Shown here: positions 23,278 to 31,204 of the stretch, piece by piece
Position numbering within the stretch: position 1 is the first letter of the stretch
Layout: every line of letters starts with the position of its first letter
From: an uncultured Lachnospiraceae bacterium
Lineage (GTDB): Bacteria; Bacillota; Clostridia; Lachnospirales; Lachnospiraceae
Length of the DNA: 38,843 bases
Reading direction: 5' to 3'
Assembly: GCA_910583965.1 (NCBI GenBank)
Contig: CAJUAE010000024.1
Coordinates: forward strand, 1 to 38,843
Position numbers and translations under genes: made by a program
Notes under the pieces: generated by a model
The model's database searches: none
Seen by the model: only the letters and a program-made list of their open reading frames with translations
What the model was told of the DNA's origin: nothing

Positions 23278-25623
23278 ATGGACATTATTTTAAAATTAAA
23301 AGAAGAACTAAACGTTGAGAAATGGCAGGTTGAGGCTGCCGTGAAACTGATAGATGAAGGGAATACAATTCCTTTTATCTCCAGATATCGTAAGGAAGTA
23401 ACTGGTTCATTGAATGATGAGGTTTTAAGAAATCTAAACGAAAGATTAGGGTATCTTAGAAATCTGGAAGAAAAAAAGGAACAGGTGCTTAGCAGTATTG
23501 AAGAACAAGGCAAACTGACAGAGGAGTTACGCGAAAAAATTCTTGCTGCTGAGACAATGGTAACGGTTGATGACTTGTATCTTCCATACAGACCTAAGAG
23601 AAAAACACGTGCCAGTGTTGCCAGAGAAAAAGGACTTGATGCGTTATCAAATCTTATTTTGGCACAGGAGACAGAAAAACCTCTATACGAGGAAGCAGAG
23701 CGTTTTGTGAATGAGGAGAGAGGGGTTAAAAATATAAAGGAAGCTTTGCAGGGAGCAATGGATATTATTGCTGAGATGATTTCTGATGAGGCGGAATATA
23801 GAGCATATATTCGACAGGCAACTTTTGAGGAAGGTAAGATTGTCAGCACTGCAAAGGATGCCAAGACACAGAGTGTCTACGAGATGTACTATGATTTTGA
23901 GGAAGCTGTAAGCAAAATAGCTGGACATAGGGTTCTTGCGTTAAATCGAGGAGAAAATGAAAAAATCCTTTCCGTTAAGATTGAAGCACCCACGGAGCGT
24001 ATTATTCGTTTCTTAGAGAAAAAAATTATTACAAAAGAAAATGAGAATACAACGTCAGCACTTCAGGAGACAATCACAGACAGTTATAATAGATTGATAG
24101 CACCTGCAATTGAACGGGACATTAGAAATGAGCTTACGGAGAAAGCGGAAGACGGCGCAATCTCTGTATTTGGTAAGAATCTGGAACAATTGTTAATGCA
24201 ACCGCCAATTGCTGGAAAAGTAGTTCTTGGCTGGGACCCTGCGTTTCGGACAGGCTGTAAGCTTGCAGTGGTGGATGCAACTGGAAAGGTGCTTGACACA
24301 AAGGTTATTTATCCAACAGCGCCGCAAAATAAAGTAGAAGAAGCGAAAAAAGAGTTAAAGAAACTTATCAGCAAATATAATGTAAATCTAATATCTGTAG
24401 GAAATGGAACTGCTTCGCGAGAGTCTGAACAAGTGATTGTTGAATTGATTAAAGAATTGGATATTCCAGTGCAATATGTTATTGTAAATGAGGCAGGAGC
24501 CTCTGTCTATTCGGCAAGCAAGCTTGCAACAGAGGAATTTCCCAATTTTGATGTGGGGCAGAGGAGTGCTGCTTCAATTGCAAGACGATTGCAAGATCCT
24601 CTAGCAGAGTTGGTTAAGATTGACCCAAAATCAATTGGCGTGGGACAGTATCAGCATGATATGAATCAGAAGAAGCTGAGTGAAGCGTTAAATGGTGTGG
24701 TGGAGGATTCTGTAAATAAAGTTGGTGTGGACTTGAATACGGCTTCTGCCTCATTGTTGGAGTACATTTCAGGTATCAATAAGACAATTGCTAAGAATAT
24801 TGTAGACTATAGAGAGACAAATGGGCGTTTTACAAATAGAAAGCAGTTGTTAAAAGTGGCAAAACTTGGTCCTAAAGCGTTTGAACAGTGTGCAGGTTTT
24901 ATGCGTATATTAGATGGGGATAATCCATTGGATGCCACCAGCGTACACCCGGAATCTTATGACGCAGCGTTGAAGCTTTTAGAGAGACTTAATATTTCTA
25001 TGGAGGATTTAAAAGAAATTCAGAAGAAAGCTACCACTGCAAAGACTGTAAAACCAGCAAAACAAGAAAAAGGAAAAAATAATAAAAAACAAAATATTGT
25101 TATTAAAAATACAAATACTGCCATGGGAAAAGCACTTGCAGCGGCTATGGAGGGTGTAGCGTTTAATGCACCAGAGAAGCAAAGCACAGAATCTTCTGCA
25201 CAGCAAATAGCAAGTGGATTAGAAAAGCGTGTGAAAGACAAGAAAAAAATGGCGGAGGAACTGGGAATTGGTGAGATTACACTGACAGATATTTTGAAGG
25301 AACTAGAAAAGCCTGCAAGAGATCCGCGAGAAAATATGCCGAAGCCAATTTTGAGAAGCGATGTCCTAGAAATGAAAGACTTAAAGCCAGATATGATTCT
25401 GAAAGGAACGGTCAGAAATGTGATTGATTTTGGTGTTTTTGTCGATATTGGAGTTCATCAAGATGGCCTCGTGCATATTTCCCAAATTACCAACAAATTT
25501 ATCAAACATCCGCTTGAGGCAGTTAGTGTTGGAGATATTGTCGATGTGAAAGTGTTGGATGTGGATATGATGAAGAAAAGAATATCTTTGACGATGCGTC
25601 TTGATCAGGATACCAAAAAATAA
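23278..25623 (+). CDS. tex: Tex-family RNA-binding transcription accessory protein
   Basis: Tex/YhgF protein of 781 residues. ATG 23278 gives the expected N-terminus (MDIILKLKEELNV) with GAGGG upstream at a rather long distance. Domains in order: helical N-terminal region with IPFISRYRKEVTGSLNDE; a YqgF/RNase H-like core with LGWDPAFRTGCKLAVVD and ISVGNGTASRESE; helix-hairpin-helix repeats around ASASLLEYISGINKTIAKNIVDYR; and a C-terminal S1 RNA-binding domain (KGTVRNVIDFGVFVDIGVHQDGLVHISQ). Tex proteins bind nucleic acid and affect transcription. Between the HhH part and S1 there is a long Lys/Ala/Gln-rich, low-complexity stretch (about 581-665) not present at this length in most homologues I know. 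The lipoprotein gene follows after 27 bp, so the two may form an operon. Confidence 0.95.
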   Translation: MDIILKLKEELNVEKWQVEAAVKLIDEGNTIPFISRYRKEVTGSLNDEVLRNLNERLGYLRNLEEKKEQVLSSIEEQGKLTEELREKILAAETMVTVDDLYLPYRPKRKTRASVAREKGLDALSNLILAQETEKPLYEEAERFVNEERGVKNIKEALQGAMDIIAEMISDEAEYRAYIRQATFEEGKIVSTAKDAKTQSVYEMYYDFEEAVSKIAGHRVLALNRGENEKILSVKIEAPTERIIRFLEKKIITKENENTTSALQETITDSYNRLIAPAIERDIRNELTEKAEDGAISVFGKNLEQLLMQPPIAGKVVLGWDPAFRTGCKLAVVDATGKVLDTKVIYPTAPQNKVEEAKKELKKLISKYNVNLISVGNGTASRESEQVIVELIKELDIPVQYVIVNEAGASVYSASKLATEEFPNFDVGQRSAASIARRLQDPLAELVKIDPKSIGVGQYQHDMNQKKLSEALNGVVEDSVNKVGVDLNTASASLLEYISGINKTIAKNIVDYRETNGRFTNRKQLLKVAKLGPKAFEQCAGFMRILDGDNPLDATSVHPESYDAALKLLERLNISMEDLKEIQKKATTAKTVKPAKQEKGKNNKKQNIVIKNTNTAMGKALAAAMEGVAFNAPEKQSTESSAQQIASGLEKRVKDKKKMAEELGIGEITLTDILKELEKPARDPRENMPKPILRSDVLEMKDLKPDMILKGTVRNVIDFGVFVDIGVHQDGLVHISQITNKFIKHPLEAVSVGDIVDVKVLDVDMMKKRISLTMRLDQDTKK

Positions 25624-25650
25624 AAGTAGGGTGAGAATGAGGAGATGGAA

Positions 25651-26400
25651 ATGATGAAGAAAAGAAGAAAGTCTATATTATTGCTGGCGATAATAGGGGT
25701 GTTCTTAATTAGCGGATGTGGCGCAAAAGAAAAAATACAAGAGACATCAAGTGAGATATTTATTAATGAGGTACTTTCGTCTGTAGAGGAACAAACAACA
25801 GTTGCAAATGAAATGCAGTCAATAATTTCTGATGAAATACAGCTCGAAACATTTGTTCAGAGCGAAGAACCAGCAAAGATGGAAAGTGTATCAGAGTCAG
25901 AACCTAGCAGCGAACAGGAAACGAAAACAACACAAATGACGCCTGCTAAAGAAGTAAAATACATGGATATTGCTTATGTATTTAAGCCATATGAACATGT
26001 GGTAGTAGAAATATCCTTTCAAATGCCGGAGGATTGGAACTATATACTCCAGGATGTGGAGGAGGAATTCCCTCAATGGGGATATTCTGTTAAAGTGCCA
26101 GGAAGGGAAGATGCAATTTTTAGTATTTTTGGACAGTATGGGACGCTGACCGCCAATGGTTCAAATGGGCCAAAGTCTTTTCAGACATCACAAGGGCTGA
26201 TAGGACAGTATTTTTGGGACGAATATATACATGATGACGGAAATCCTGCAATACAGGGAACGATTGTTTTTGATACGGAGCTTGTAGGTTTCTATGGTGT
26301 CAGTTTTAATATGCCAAAAAGTGTTTACAGTGAAAACAAGGATAGTATAGACAAAGTGATCCAAAGTATTGTTATCAAGGAAGGATTAATAGAAACATGA
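25651..26400 (+). CDS. Lipoprotein of unknown function
   Basis: Exported lipoprotein of 249 residues. GGAG at 25641-25644 lies six bases before ATG 25651 and touches ATG 25645, so 25651 is the better start. A basic n-region (KKRRK), hydrophobic core and lipobox LISGC place the lipid-carrying cysteine at residue 23. A Ser/Glu/Thr-rich linker (about 25-105) leads to a folded domain with VVVEISFQMPEDWNY, QWGYSVKVPG, FWDEYIHDDGNP and FYGVSFNMPKSVYSENKDSIDKVIQSI. It looks like a substrate- or surface-binding beta domain but I cannot name the family. Its last 16 codons contain the first copy of a 30-bp direct repeat (26354-26383). Its stop overlaps the next start (ATGA). Confidence 0.8.
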   Translation: MMKKRRKSILLLAIIGVFLISGCGAKEKIQETSSEIFINEVLSSVEEQTTVANEMQSIISDEIQLETFVQSEEPAKMESVSESEPSSEQETKTTQMTPAKEVKYMDIAYVFKPYEHVVVEISFQMPEDWNYILQDVEEEFPQWGYSVKVPGREDAIFSIFGQYGTLTANGSNGPKSFQTSQGLIGQYFWDEYIHDDGNPAIQGTIVFDTELVGFYGVSFNMPKSVYSENKDSIDKVIQSIVIKEGLIET

Positions 26401-26449
26401 GATGTATTGAAATCCGGATAAGTGATCCAAAGTATTGTTATCAAGGAAG
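26354..26449 (+). repeat. 30-bp exact direct repeat across a gene junction
   Basis: Exact 30-bp copies at 26354-26383 and 26420-26449 (start AAGTGATCCAAAG, end TCAAGGAAG), 66 bp apart. The first copy encodes the natural C-terminus of the lipoprotein (KVIQSIVIK). The second is read in another frame as SDPKYCYQG at the start of the next gene. Each copy carries AAGGAAG, which can act as a ribosome binding site. Confidence 0.9.
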
Positions 26450-26789
26450 TACAATAAATAATGATATATTACAAGCATGTTTCGCACGTCGTAATTATGC
26501 TTATTTTCCACGTATTGGATATTTATCAGATGTTAGAAATAAGTCATTTACGATTTCGTCTGAAATTCAAGAAAGCATAGATATGGCGGCTCCAAGTCTG
26601 GATGATGTTTTTCAGAAATTTGAAAGACAGTGGATATTTGATGAAGATCGTGTTGCATGTGTTGGCATTGAAAGGACAGAATCGTGTGCATATGGTGTTG
26701 AAGGAAGTAATTGGACTGTTTGGGTAACTGGTGGTGATATCATTTCTGACCTTGATATATGGCTATACAAAAGACAACATCATATTTAA
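26397..26789 (+). CDS. Hypothetical protein, probably 5'-rearranged
   Basis: Small protein of 130 residues that I do not recognise. Its ATG overlaps the lipoprotein stop (ATGA) and uses the AAGGAAGG at 26378-26385. Residues 9-17 come from the second copy of the 30-bp repeat, in a different frame from the first, so the present N-terminus was probably created by duplication. The rest (FARRNYAYFPRIGYLSDVRN, AAPSLDDVFQKFERQWIFDEDR, SNWTVWVTGGDIISDLDIWL) reads like a soluble alpha/beta protein, perhaps the tail of a once longer one. It has no signal peptide or membrane helix. It could be a surviving gene or a remnant that is merely still open. Confidence 0.5.
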   Translation: MRCIEIRISDPKYCYQGSTINNDILQACFARRNYAYFPRIGYLSDVRNKSFTISSEIQESIDMAAPSLDDVFQKFERQWIFDEDRVACVGIERTESCAYGVEGSNWTVWVTGGDIISDLDIWLYKRQHHI

Positions 26790-27053
26790 GATTTTACATG
26801 ATGGACATGATTTTTTCATGTACTTTCATTTAACATGGCCAATTCGATTACTTTTGAATATGGAATTTCTTTAGATACAGATAATATTGTCGTTTGTGAC
26901 TGAAAATGCCAATTTATAGAGATAATAAATACATCCTGATTTGTACGCCTACTAAAGCAGATGGGAGAAAAAATATATGATGAAAATTAAAGTTGCACTT
27001 GCAACAGAATGAAGTGAAAGAAATTAGAATATATGACTGAACAAAAGCAAATA
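26790..27053. other. Gap with gene debris and a diverged repeat copy
   Basis: No complete gene. A 22-codon open frame (26835-26903, starting MANSITFEYG) and a 12-codon one near 26977 (MMKIKVALATE, after GGGAGAA) look like leftovers of lost genes. Between them, 26936-26967 resembles the H5 hairpin segment of the 21.8-kb cluster: CTGATTTGTA, then a damaged GC-rich hairpin, then AGATGGGAG. A small hairpin ACATGA/TCATGT (26805-26821) follows the previous gene. Confidence 0.5.
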
Positions 27054-27098
27054 GGAGTCTTGCAGAAATTGGGTAATAGTTGATTTCTGTAAGACTCC
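27054..27098. terminator. Bidirectional terminator at the end of carB
   Basis: A 16-bp stem with one G-T wobble (27054-27069 with 27083-27098) and a 13-base loop, 13 bp after the carB stop on the minus strand. On the plus strand it is followed by GTTTGTTT. It separates the tex-lipoprotein unit from carB. Confidence 0.8.
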
Positions 27099-27111
27099 GT
27101 TTGTTTAATTA

Positions 27112-30100
27112 TTATTTGTCTTTAACTTCACTGTGTAATTGTTGTAAAGATTTCACATCTGCGTTTCCGTTTTTCTGTACGTATAAGATACCCTTTGCAG
27201 TGGCTCTTGCTCCTGCAATTGTGGTCATATAGGGGATTCTGCCCTTAATTGCAGCTTTCCTAAGATAGCTGTCATCATGTACGCTATCCTTGCCGACGGG
27301 AGAGTTTATAATTAGAGAAATTTTTCCGTTGGTAATAAGATCGAGTACATTTGGACGTCCTTCGTAAAGTTTTTTCACAGATTCTGCCTCAATACCTGCC
27401 TCCGAGATTGCATTGTAAGTTCCGTCGGTTGCAATAATTTCAAATCCTGCTTCTTTAAAGAGTTGTGCTATCTCAATAACTTCAGGTTTGTCTTTGCTGT
27501 TAACAGAAATCAAAACGGTTCCTCTAAGTGGAAGTTGTGTTTGTGTTGCTTCCTGTGCTTTGTAGAAGGCTTCGCCATAGTAAGGAGAAAGTCCAAGCAC
27601 TTCGCCTGTTGAACGCATTTCGGGTCCTAGAACAGGGTCTACTTCTGGGAACATATTAAATGGGAAAACAGCTTCCTTCACACCGTAGTATGGAATGTCC
27701 TTTTCTTTTAAATTTGGAACAGGCGAAGGACGAGAGGTAATTTCTGAGGTTATGATATCAGTTGCAAGTGGTACCATGCGAATATTACATACCTTGGAAA
27801 CAAGCGGTACAGTGCGCGATGCGCGAGGATTGGCTTCAAGTACATAAACTTTCCCTTTTTCAATAGCATATTGCATGTTCATCAAGCCCTTGACGTGCAT
27901 CTCCTCTGCGATTTTCTTGGTGTATTCTTTGATTGTCGCTACATTTTGCTCTGTGATATGCACAGACGGGATAATGCACGCCGAGTCACCAGAGTGGACA
28001 CCTGCAAGTTCAATATGTTCCATAACAGCTGGAACGAAAGCGTGAGTACCATCGCTGATGGCGTCTGCTTCACACTCAAGTGCATGATTGAGAAAACGGT
28101 CAATTAAAATCGGTCTGTCGGGGGTTACGCCTACAGCAGCGCTCATATAGCTAACCATACTCTCATCATCATATACCACTTCCATGCCACGGCCCCCAAG
28201 CACATAAGAGGGACGAACCATAACAGGATAACCAATTTTACCTGCGATTGCCAGTGCTTCTTCGACGGTGGTCGCCATACCTGCCTCAGGCATTGGAATG
28301 CCTAATTTATCCATCATAGAGCGAAATAGGTCGCGATCTTCCGCTAAATCAATGATAGAAGGCGGTGTGCCAAGGATTTTTACGCCGTTTTTCTCTAGCT
28401 CTGAAGCAAGATTTAGTGGTGTTTGACCGCCAAACTGAGCAATGACACCAAGTGGTTTTTCTTTGTGGTAGATGCTAAGTACGTCTTCTAAGGTAAGTGG
28501 CTCAAAGTAGAGTTTATCAGAGGTATCATAGTCCGTTGAGACTGTCTCAGGATTACAATTGACAATAATAGTCTCAAAACCAAGCTCCTTTAAGGCGAAT
28601 GCGGCATGAACACAACAGTAATCAAACTCGATACCCTGACCGATTCGGTTTGGTCCGCCGCCAAGAATCATAATCTTTGGCTTGTCGGTATGGACAGGAT
28701 TTTTGTCCACTGCATTGTACGTGGAGTAGTAGTAAGCGCTGTCGGATGTACCACTGACATGAACTCCCTCCCAAGCTTCTTCCATGCCAAGTGCAATCCG
28801 TCTATTGCGGATTGTTTCTTCTGGAATTTCCAAAATTTGGCTTAGGTATTTGTCAGAAAATCCATTTTTCTTTGCAGAAATCAGAGCTTCATCCGAGGGA
28901 AGTGCTCCTTTTGATTGTACAAGGGCTTCCTCCTCCTCAACCAGTTCTTGCATTTGTTTTACAAAATAGTGTTTGACCTTAGTAATATCAAAAATTTCAT
29001 CCACCGTGGCACCTTTTCTTAGAGCTTCATACATAATAAAATGGCGATCGCTGGATGGGTGTGCTAACATTAACAGTAGATCTTCTTTGGTTTTAGCATC
29101 ATAATCTTTAGCGTGTCCGAGGCCATACCTTCCTGTCTCAAGACTTCGGATTGCCTTCTGGAATGCTTCTTTGTAGGTTTTGCCAATGCTCATTACTTCG
29201 CCGACGGCGCGCATTTGTGTGCCAAGTTTATCCTCAACACCCTTGAATTTCTCGAATGCCCAGCGTGCAAATTTAATTACAACATAGTCACCATCAGGTA
29301 CATATTGATCGAGTGTACCATATTTGCCGCATTCGATTTCTTTTAGGGTTAACCCAGCGGCTAACATCGCAGAAACAAGTGCAATGGGGAATCCCGTTGC
29401 CTTGGAGGCGAGTGCAGAAGAACGAGAAGTTCTAGGATTAATTTCAATTACGACAATGCGGTCTGTGATAGGGTCATGGGCAAATTGTACATTAGTACCA
29501 CCAATAACTTTAACAGAGTCCACAATGCGGTATGCTTGTTCCTGAAGTCTTTTTTGAAGTTCCTCAGAGATAGTGAGCATAGGAGCAGAGCAGAAGGAGT
29601 CACCTGTATGTGTGCCTAATGGGTCGATATTTTCGATAAAGCAGACAGTGATCATGTTGCCTTCGGCGTCACGTACAATTTCTAATTCTAATTCTTCCCA
29701 GCCAAGGATAGATTCCTCAACGAGAACTTGACCGACTAGGCTTGCTTGAAGACCACGTGCGCAGACCGTTTTTAATTCTTCTTTATTGTATACAAGACCG
29801 CCGCCTGCACCGCCCATAGTGTAGGCGGGGCGCAATACAACAGGATATCCAAGTTTGTCCGCGATGGCAAGCGCTTCCTCAACGCTGTAAGAAACTTCGC
29901 TTTTTGCCATTTCAACACCAATAGCATCCATTGATTTTTTAAACTCGATACGGTCTTCGCCGCGCTCGATAGCATCAACTTGCACGCCAATGACTTGCAC
30001 ATTGTATTTGTCAAGAATCCCTTCTTTTGCAAGTTCTGAACATAAGTTTAGACCTGATTGCCCTCCGAGATTAGGAAGGAGGGCGTCGGGACGTTCCTTT

Positions 30101-30336
30101 GCAATGATTTGCTCCAGACGACGAACGTTTAAAGGTTCAATGTAAGTTACATCTGCGATTTCTGGGTCTGTCATAATGGTTGCTGGATTTGAATTTACCA
30201 GAACAATCTCATATCCGAGTTTACGCAGCGCCTTGCATGCCTGTGTTCCAGAGTAGTCAAACTCACATGCCTGTCCAATAATGATTGGACCGGAGCCGAT
30301 GATCAGAACTTTGTTGATATCATTTCTTTTTGGCAT
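27112..30336 (-). CDS. carB: Carbamoyl-phosphate synthase large subunit
   Basis: CarB, 1074 residues, about the same length as E. coli CarB. It makes carbamoyl phosphate from bicarbonate, ATP and ammonia passed from the CarA glutaminase, for pyrimidine and arginine synthesis. Two homologous ATP-grasp halves are visible: N-terminal VLIIGSGPIIIGQACEFDYSG with YPVVLRPAYTMGGAGGG, and the second IMILGGGPNRIGQGIEFDYC with YPVMVRPSYVLGGRGMEVV. A C-terminal MGS-like allosteric domain follows (GTVLISVNSKDKPEV ... GRPNVLDLITNGKISLIINSP). The start at ATG 30336 has AAAGGAG about eight bases upstream. carA is not next to it on either side, although the two genes are usually adjacent, so the small subunit must be encoded elsewhere. 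Confidence 0.98.
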   Translation of the reverse strand: MPKRNDINKVLIIGSGPIIIGQACEFDYSGTQACKALRKLGYEIVLVNSNPATIMTDPEIADVTYIEPLNVRRLEQIIAKERPDALLPNLGGQSGLNLCSELAKEGILDKYNVQVIGVQVDAIERGEDRIEFKKSMDAIGVEMAKSEVSYSVEEALAIADKLGYPVVLRPAYTMGGAGGGLVYNKEELKTVCARGLQASLVGQVLVEESILGWEELELEIVRDAEGNMITVCFIENIDPLGTHTGDSFCSAPMLTISEELQKRLQEQAYRIVDSVKVIGGTNVQFAHDPITDRIVVIEINPRTSRSSALASKATGFPIALVSAMLAAGLTLKEIECGKYGTLDQYVPDGDYVVIKFARWAFEKFKGVEDKLGTQMRAVGEVMSIGKTYKEAFQKAIRSLETGRYGLGHAKDYDAKTKEDLLLMLAHPSSDRHFIMYEALRKGATVDEIFDITKVKHYFVKQMQELVEEEEALVQSKGALPSDEALISAKKNGFSDKYLSQILEIPEETIRNRRIALGMEEAWEGVHVSGTSDSAYYYSTYNAVDKNPVHTDKPKIMILGGGPNRIGQGIEFDYCCVHAAFALKELGFETIIVNCNPETVSTDYDTSDKLYFEPLTLEDVLSIYHKEKPLGVIAQFGGQTPLNLASELEKNGVKILGTPPSIIDLAEDRDLFRSMMDKLGIPMPEAGMATTVEEALAIAGKIGYPVMVRPSYVLGGRGMEVVYDDESMVSYMSAAVGVTPDRPILIDRFLNHALECEADAISDGTHAFVPAVMEHIELAGVHSGDSACIIPSVHITEQNVATIKEYTKKIAEEMHVKGLMNMQYAIEKGKVYVLEANPRASRTVPLVSKVCNIRMVPLATDIITSEITSRPSPVPNLKEKDIPYYGVKEAVFPFNMFPEVDPVLGPEMRSTGEVLGLSPYYGEAFYKAQEATQTQLPLRGTVLISVNSKDKPEVIEIAQLFKEAGFEIIATDGTYNAISEAGIEAESVKKLYEGRPNVLDLITNGKISLIINSPVGKDSVHDDSYLRKAAIKGRIPYMTTIAGARATAKGILYVQKNGNADVKSLQQLHSEVKDK

Positions 30337-30541
30337 AAATATCTCCTTTATTTTTTATATATGAGTTTTTATTTTAGCTGGAGAAAACGCTCACTACTAT
30401 CAGCGGTAAGTAAAATACAATTTTGTCTCAGTGGGAGTACAATCTCCGATTGAGATAAGTCTCCAGCAGGATTGTAGGTGTACGAATTTGTCCTATATCA
30501 GTAGATCCGCGGCAAAAATGCCATCGGTATTCTTATAAAAT
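30337..30541 (-). promoter_or_regulatory. carB leader / iorB-carB intergenic region
   Basis: About 205 bp between iorB and carB. On the minus strand a stem ACAATC/GATTGT (30470-30475 with 30439-30444) encloses a GAGA/TCTC mini-stem. I see no T-run after it, no PyrR-box match and no T-box. A possible promoter (TTGTAC, 17-bp spacer, TGTATT) is weak. carB may be read from here or by read-through from iorB. Confidence 0.3.
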
Positions 30542-31114
30542 TTATACGAGTGCATATCCAGCTTCAAAAGCGGCCTTGTTAAGTTCGATGGTTTTGGGCG
30601 GAACTGTACTTTCAATGACTTCAAGCCATTGTTTTTTGTCAAAGTCCATGCGCTTTGCAGCAACACCGATAATAATTGTATTAAATATTTTAGCATTTCC
30701 AAGTTTTTTTGCTTCAGCCATTGCATCAACAGCAACTACATTATGTTCTTTTGTCAAATTTTCAATAATATTTTCAGGATATTGTGCGGCGCCTGTCACA
30801 ACGGTAATCGGGTCAATTCGCTGATCGTTGACAATAATAACGCCGTCTTTTTTCAAAAAATGGGCATAACGCAATGCTTCAAGTCGTTCAAAGGCAATCA
30901 ATACATCTGCCTGTCCTTCTTCCACAATGGGTTCTGCCACAGCATCGCCATAACGAACAAATGTAACAACGCTTCCACCGCGCTGTGCCATACCATGTAC
31001 TTCGGAGAGCTTGACATCATAGCCTGCCTTTGTGATGATTCCACCGAGAATGCGGCTTGTGAGCAATGTACCTTGTCCACCTACGCCGACGATCATAATA
31101 TTTTTTGTAGTCAT
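30542..31114 (-). CDS. iorB: Indolepyruvate ferredoxin oxidoreductase, beta subunit
   Basis: Beta (gamma-domain type) subunit of indolepyruvate:ferredoxin oxidoreductase, 190 residues. With IorA it converts aryl pyruvates from aromatic amino acids plus CoA into aryl-acetyl-CoA, CO2 and reduced ferredoxin. The protein starts NIMIVGVGGQGTLLTSRILGGII and continues with SEVHGMAQRGGSVVTFVRYG, both hallmark motifs of the family's CoA/oxidoreductase domain. I chose the ATG at 31114, which has GGAGG five bases upstream; the ATG at 31126 overlaps that site. It lies 90 bp after iorA on the same strand, and the pair forms an operon as in other anaerobes. Confidence 0.93.
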   Translation of the reverse strand: MTTKNIMIVGVGGQGTLLTSRILGGIITKAGYDVKLSEVHGMAQRGGSVVTFVRYGDAVAEPIVEEGQADVLIAFERLEALRYAHFLKKDGVIIVNDQRIDPITVVTGAAQYPENIIENLTKEHNVVAVDAMAEAKKLGNAKIFNTIIIGVAAKRMDFDKKQWLEVIESTVPPKTIELNKAAFEAGYALV

Positions 31115-31204
31115 AAAAACCTCCATTCATAATTTACCTGCGAATTTGGAACAGTAGTATAACGAATTTCTGTATCTGTGGAAAGTAGTCTTCCCTACTC
31201 GATA

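Noticed and set aside
30458..30473. Possible PyrR binding loop in the carB leader (minus strand AATCCTGCTGGAGACT)
   Set aside because: Only the AATCC start agrees with the PyrR consensus; the GAGG core does not line up and there is no terminator/antiterminator pair after it.
30629..31132. Plus-strand open frame of 167 codons opposite iorB
   Set aside because: Cys/Phe/Asn-rich antisense shadow of iorB with no motif or start signals.
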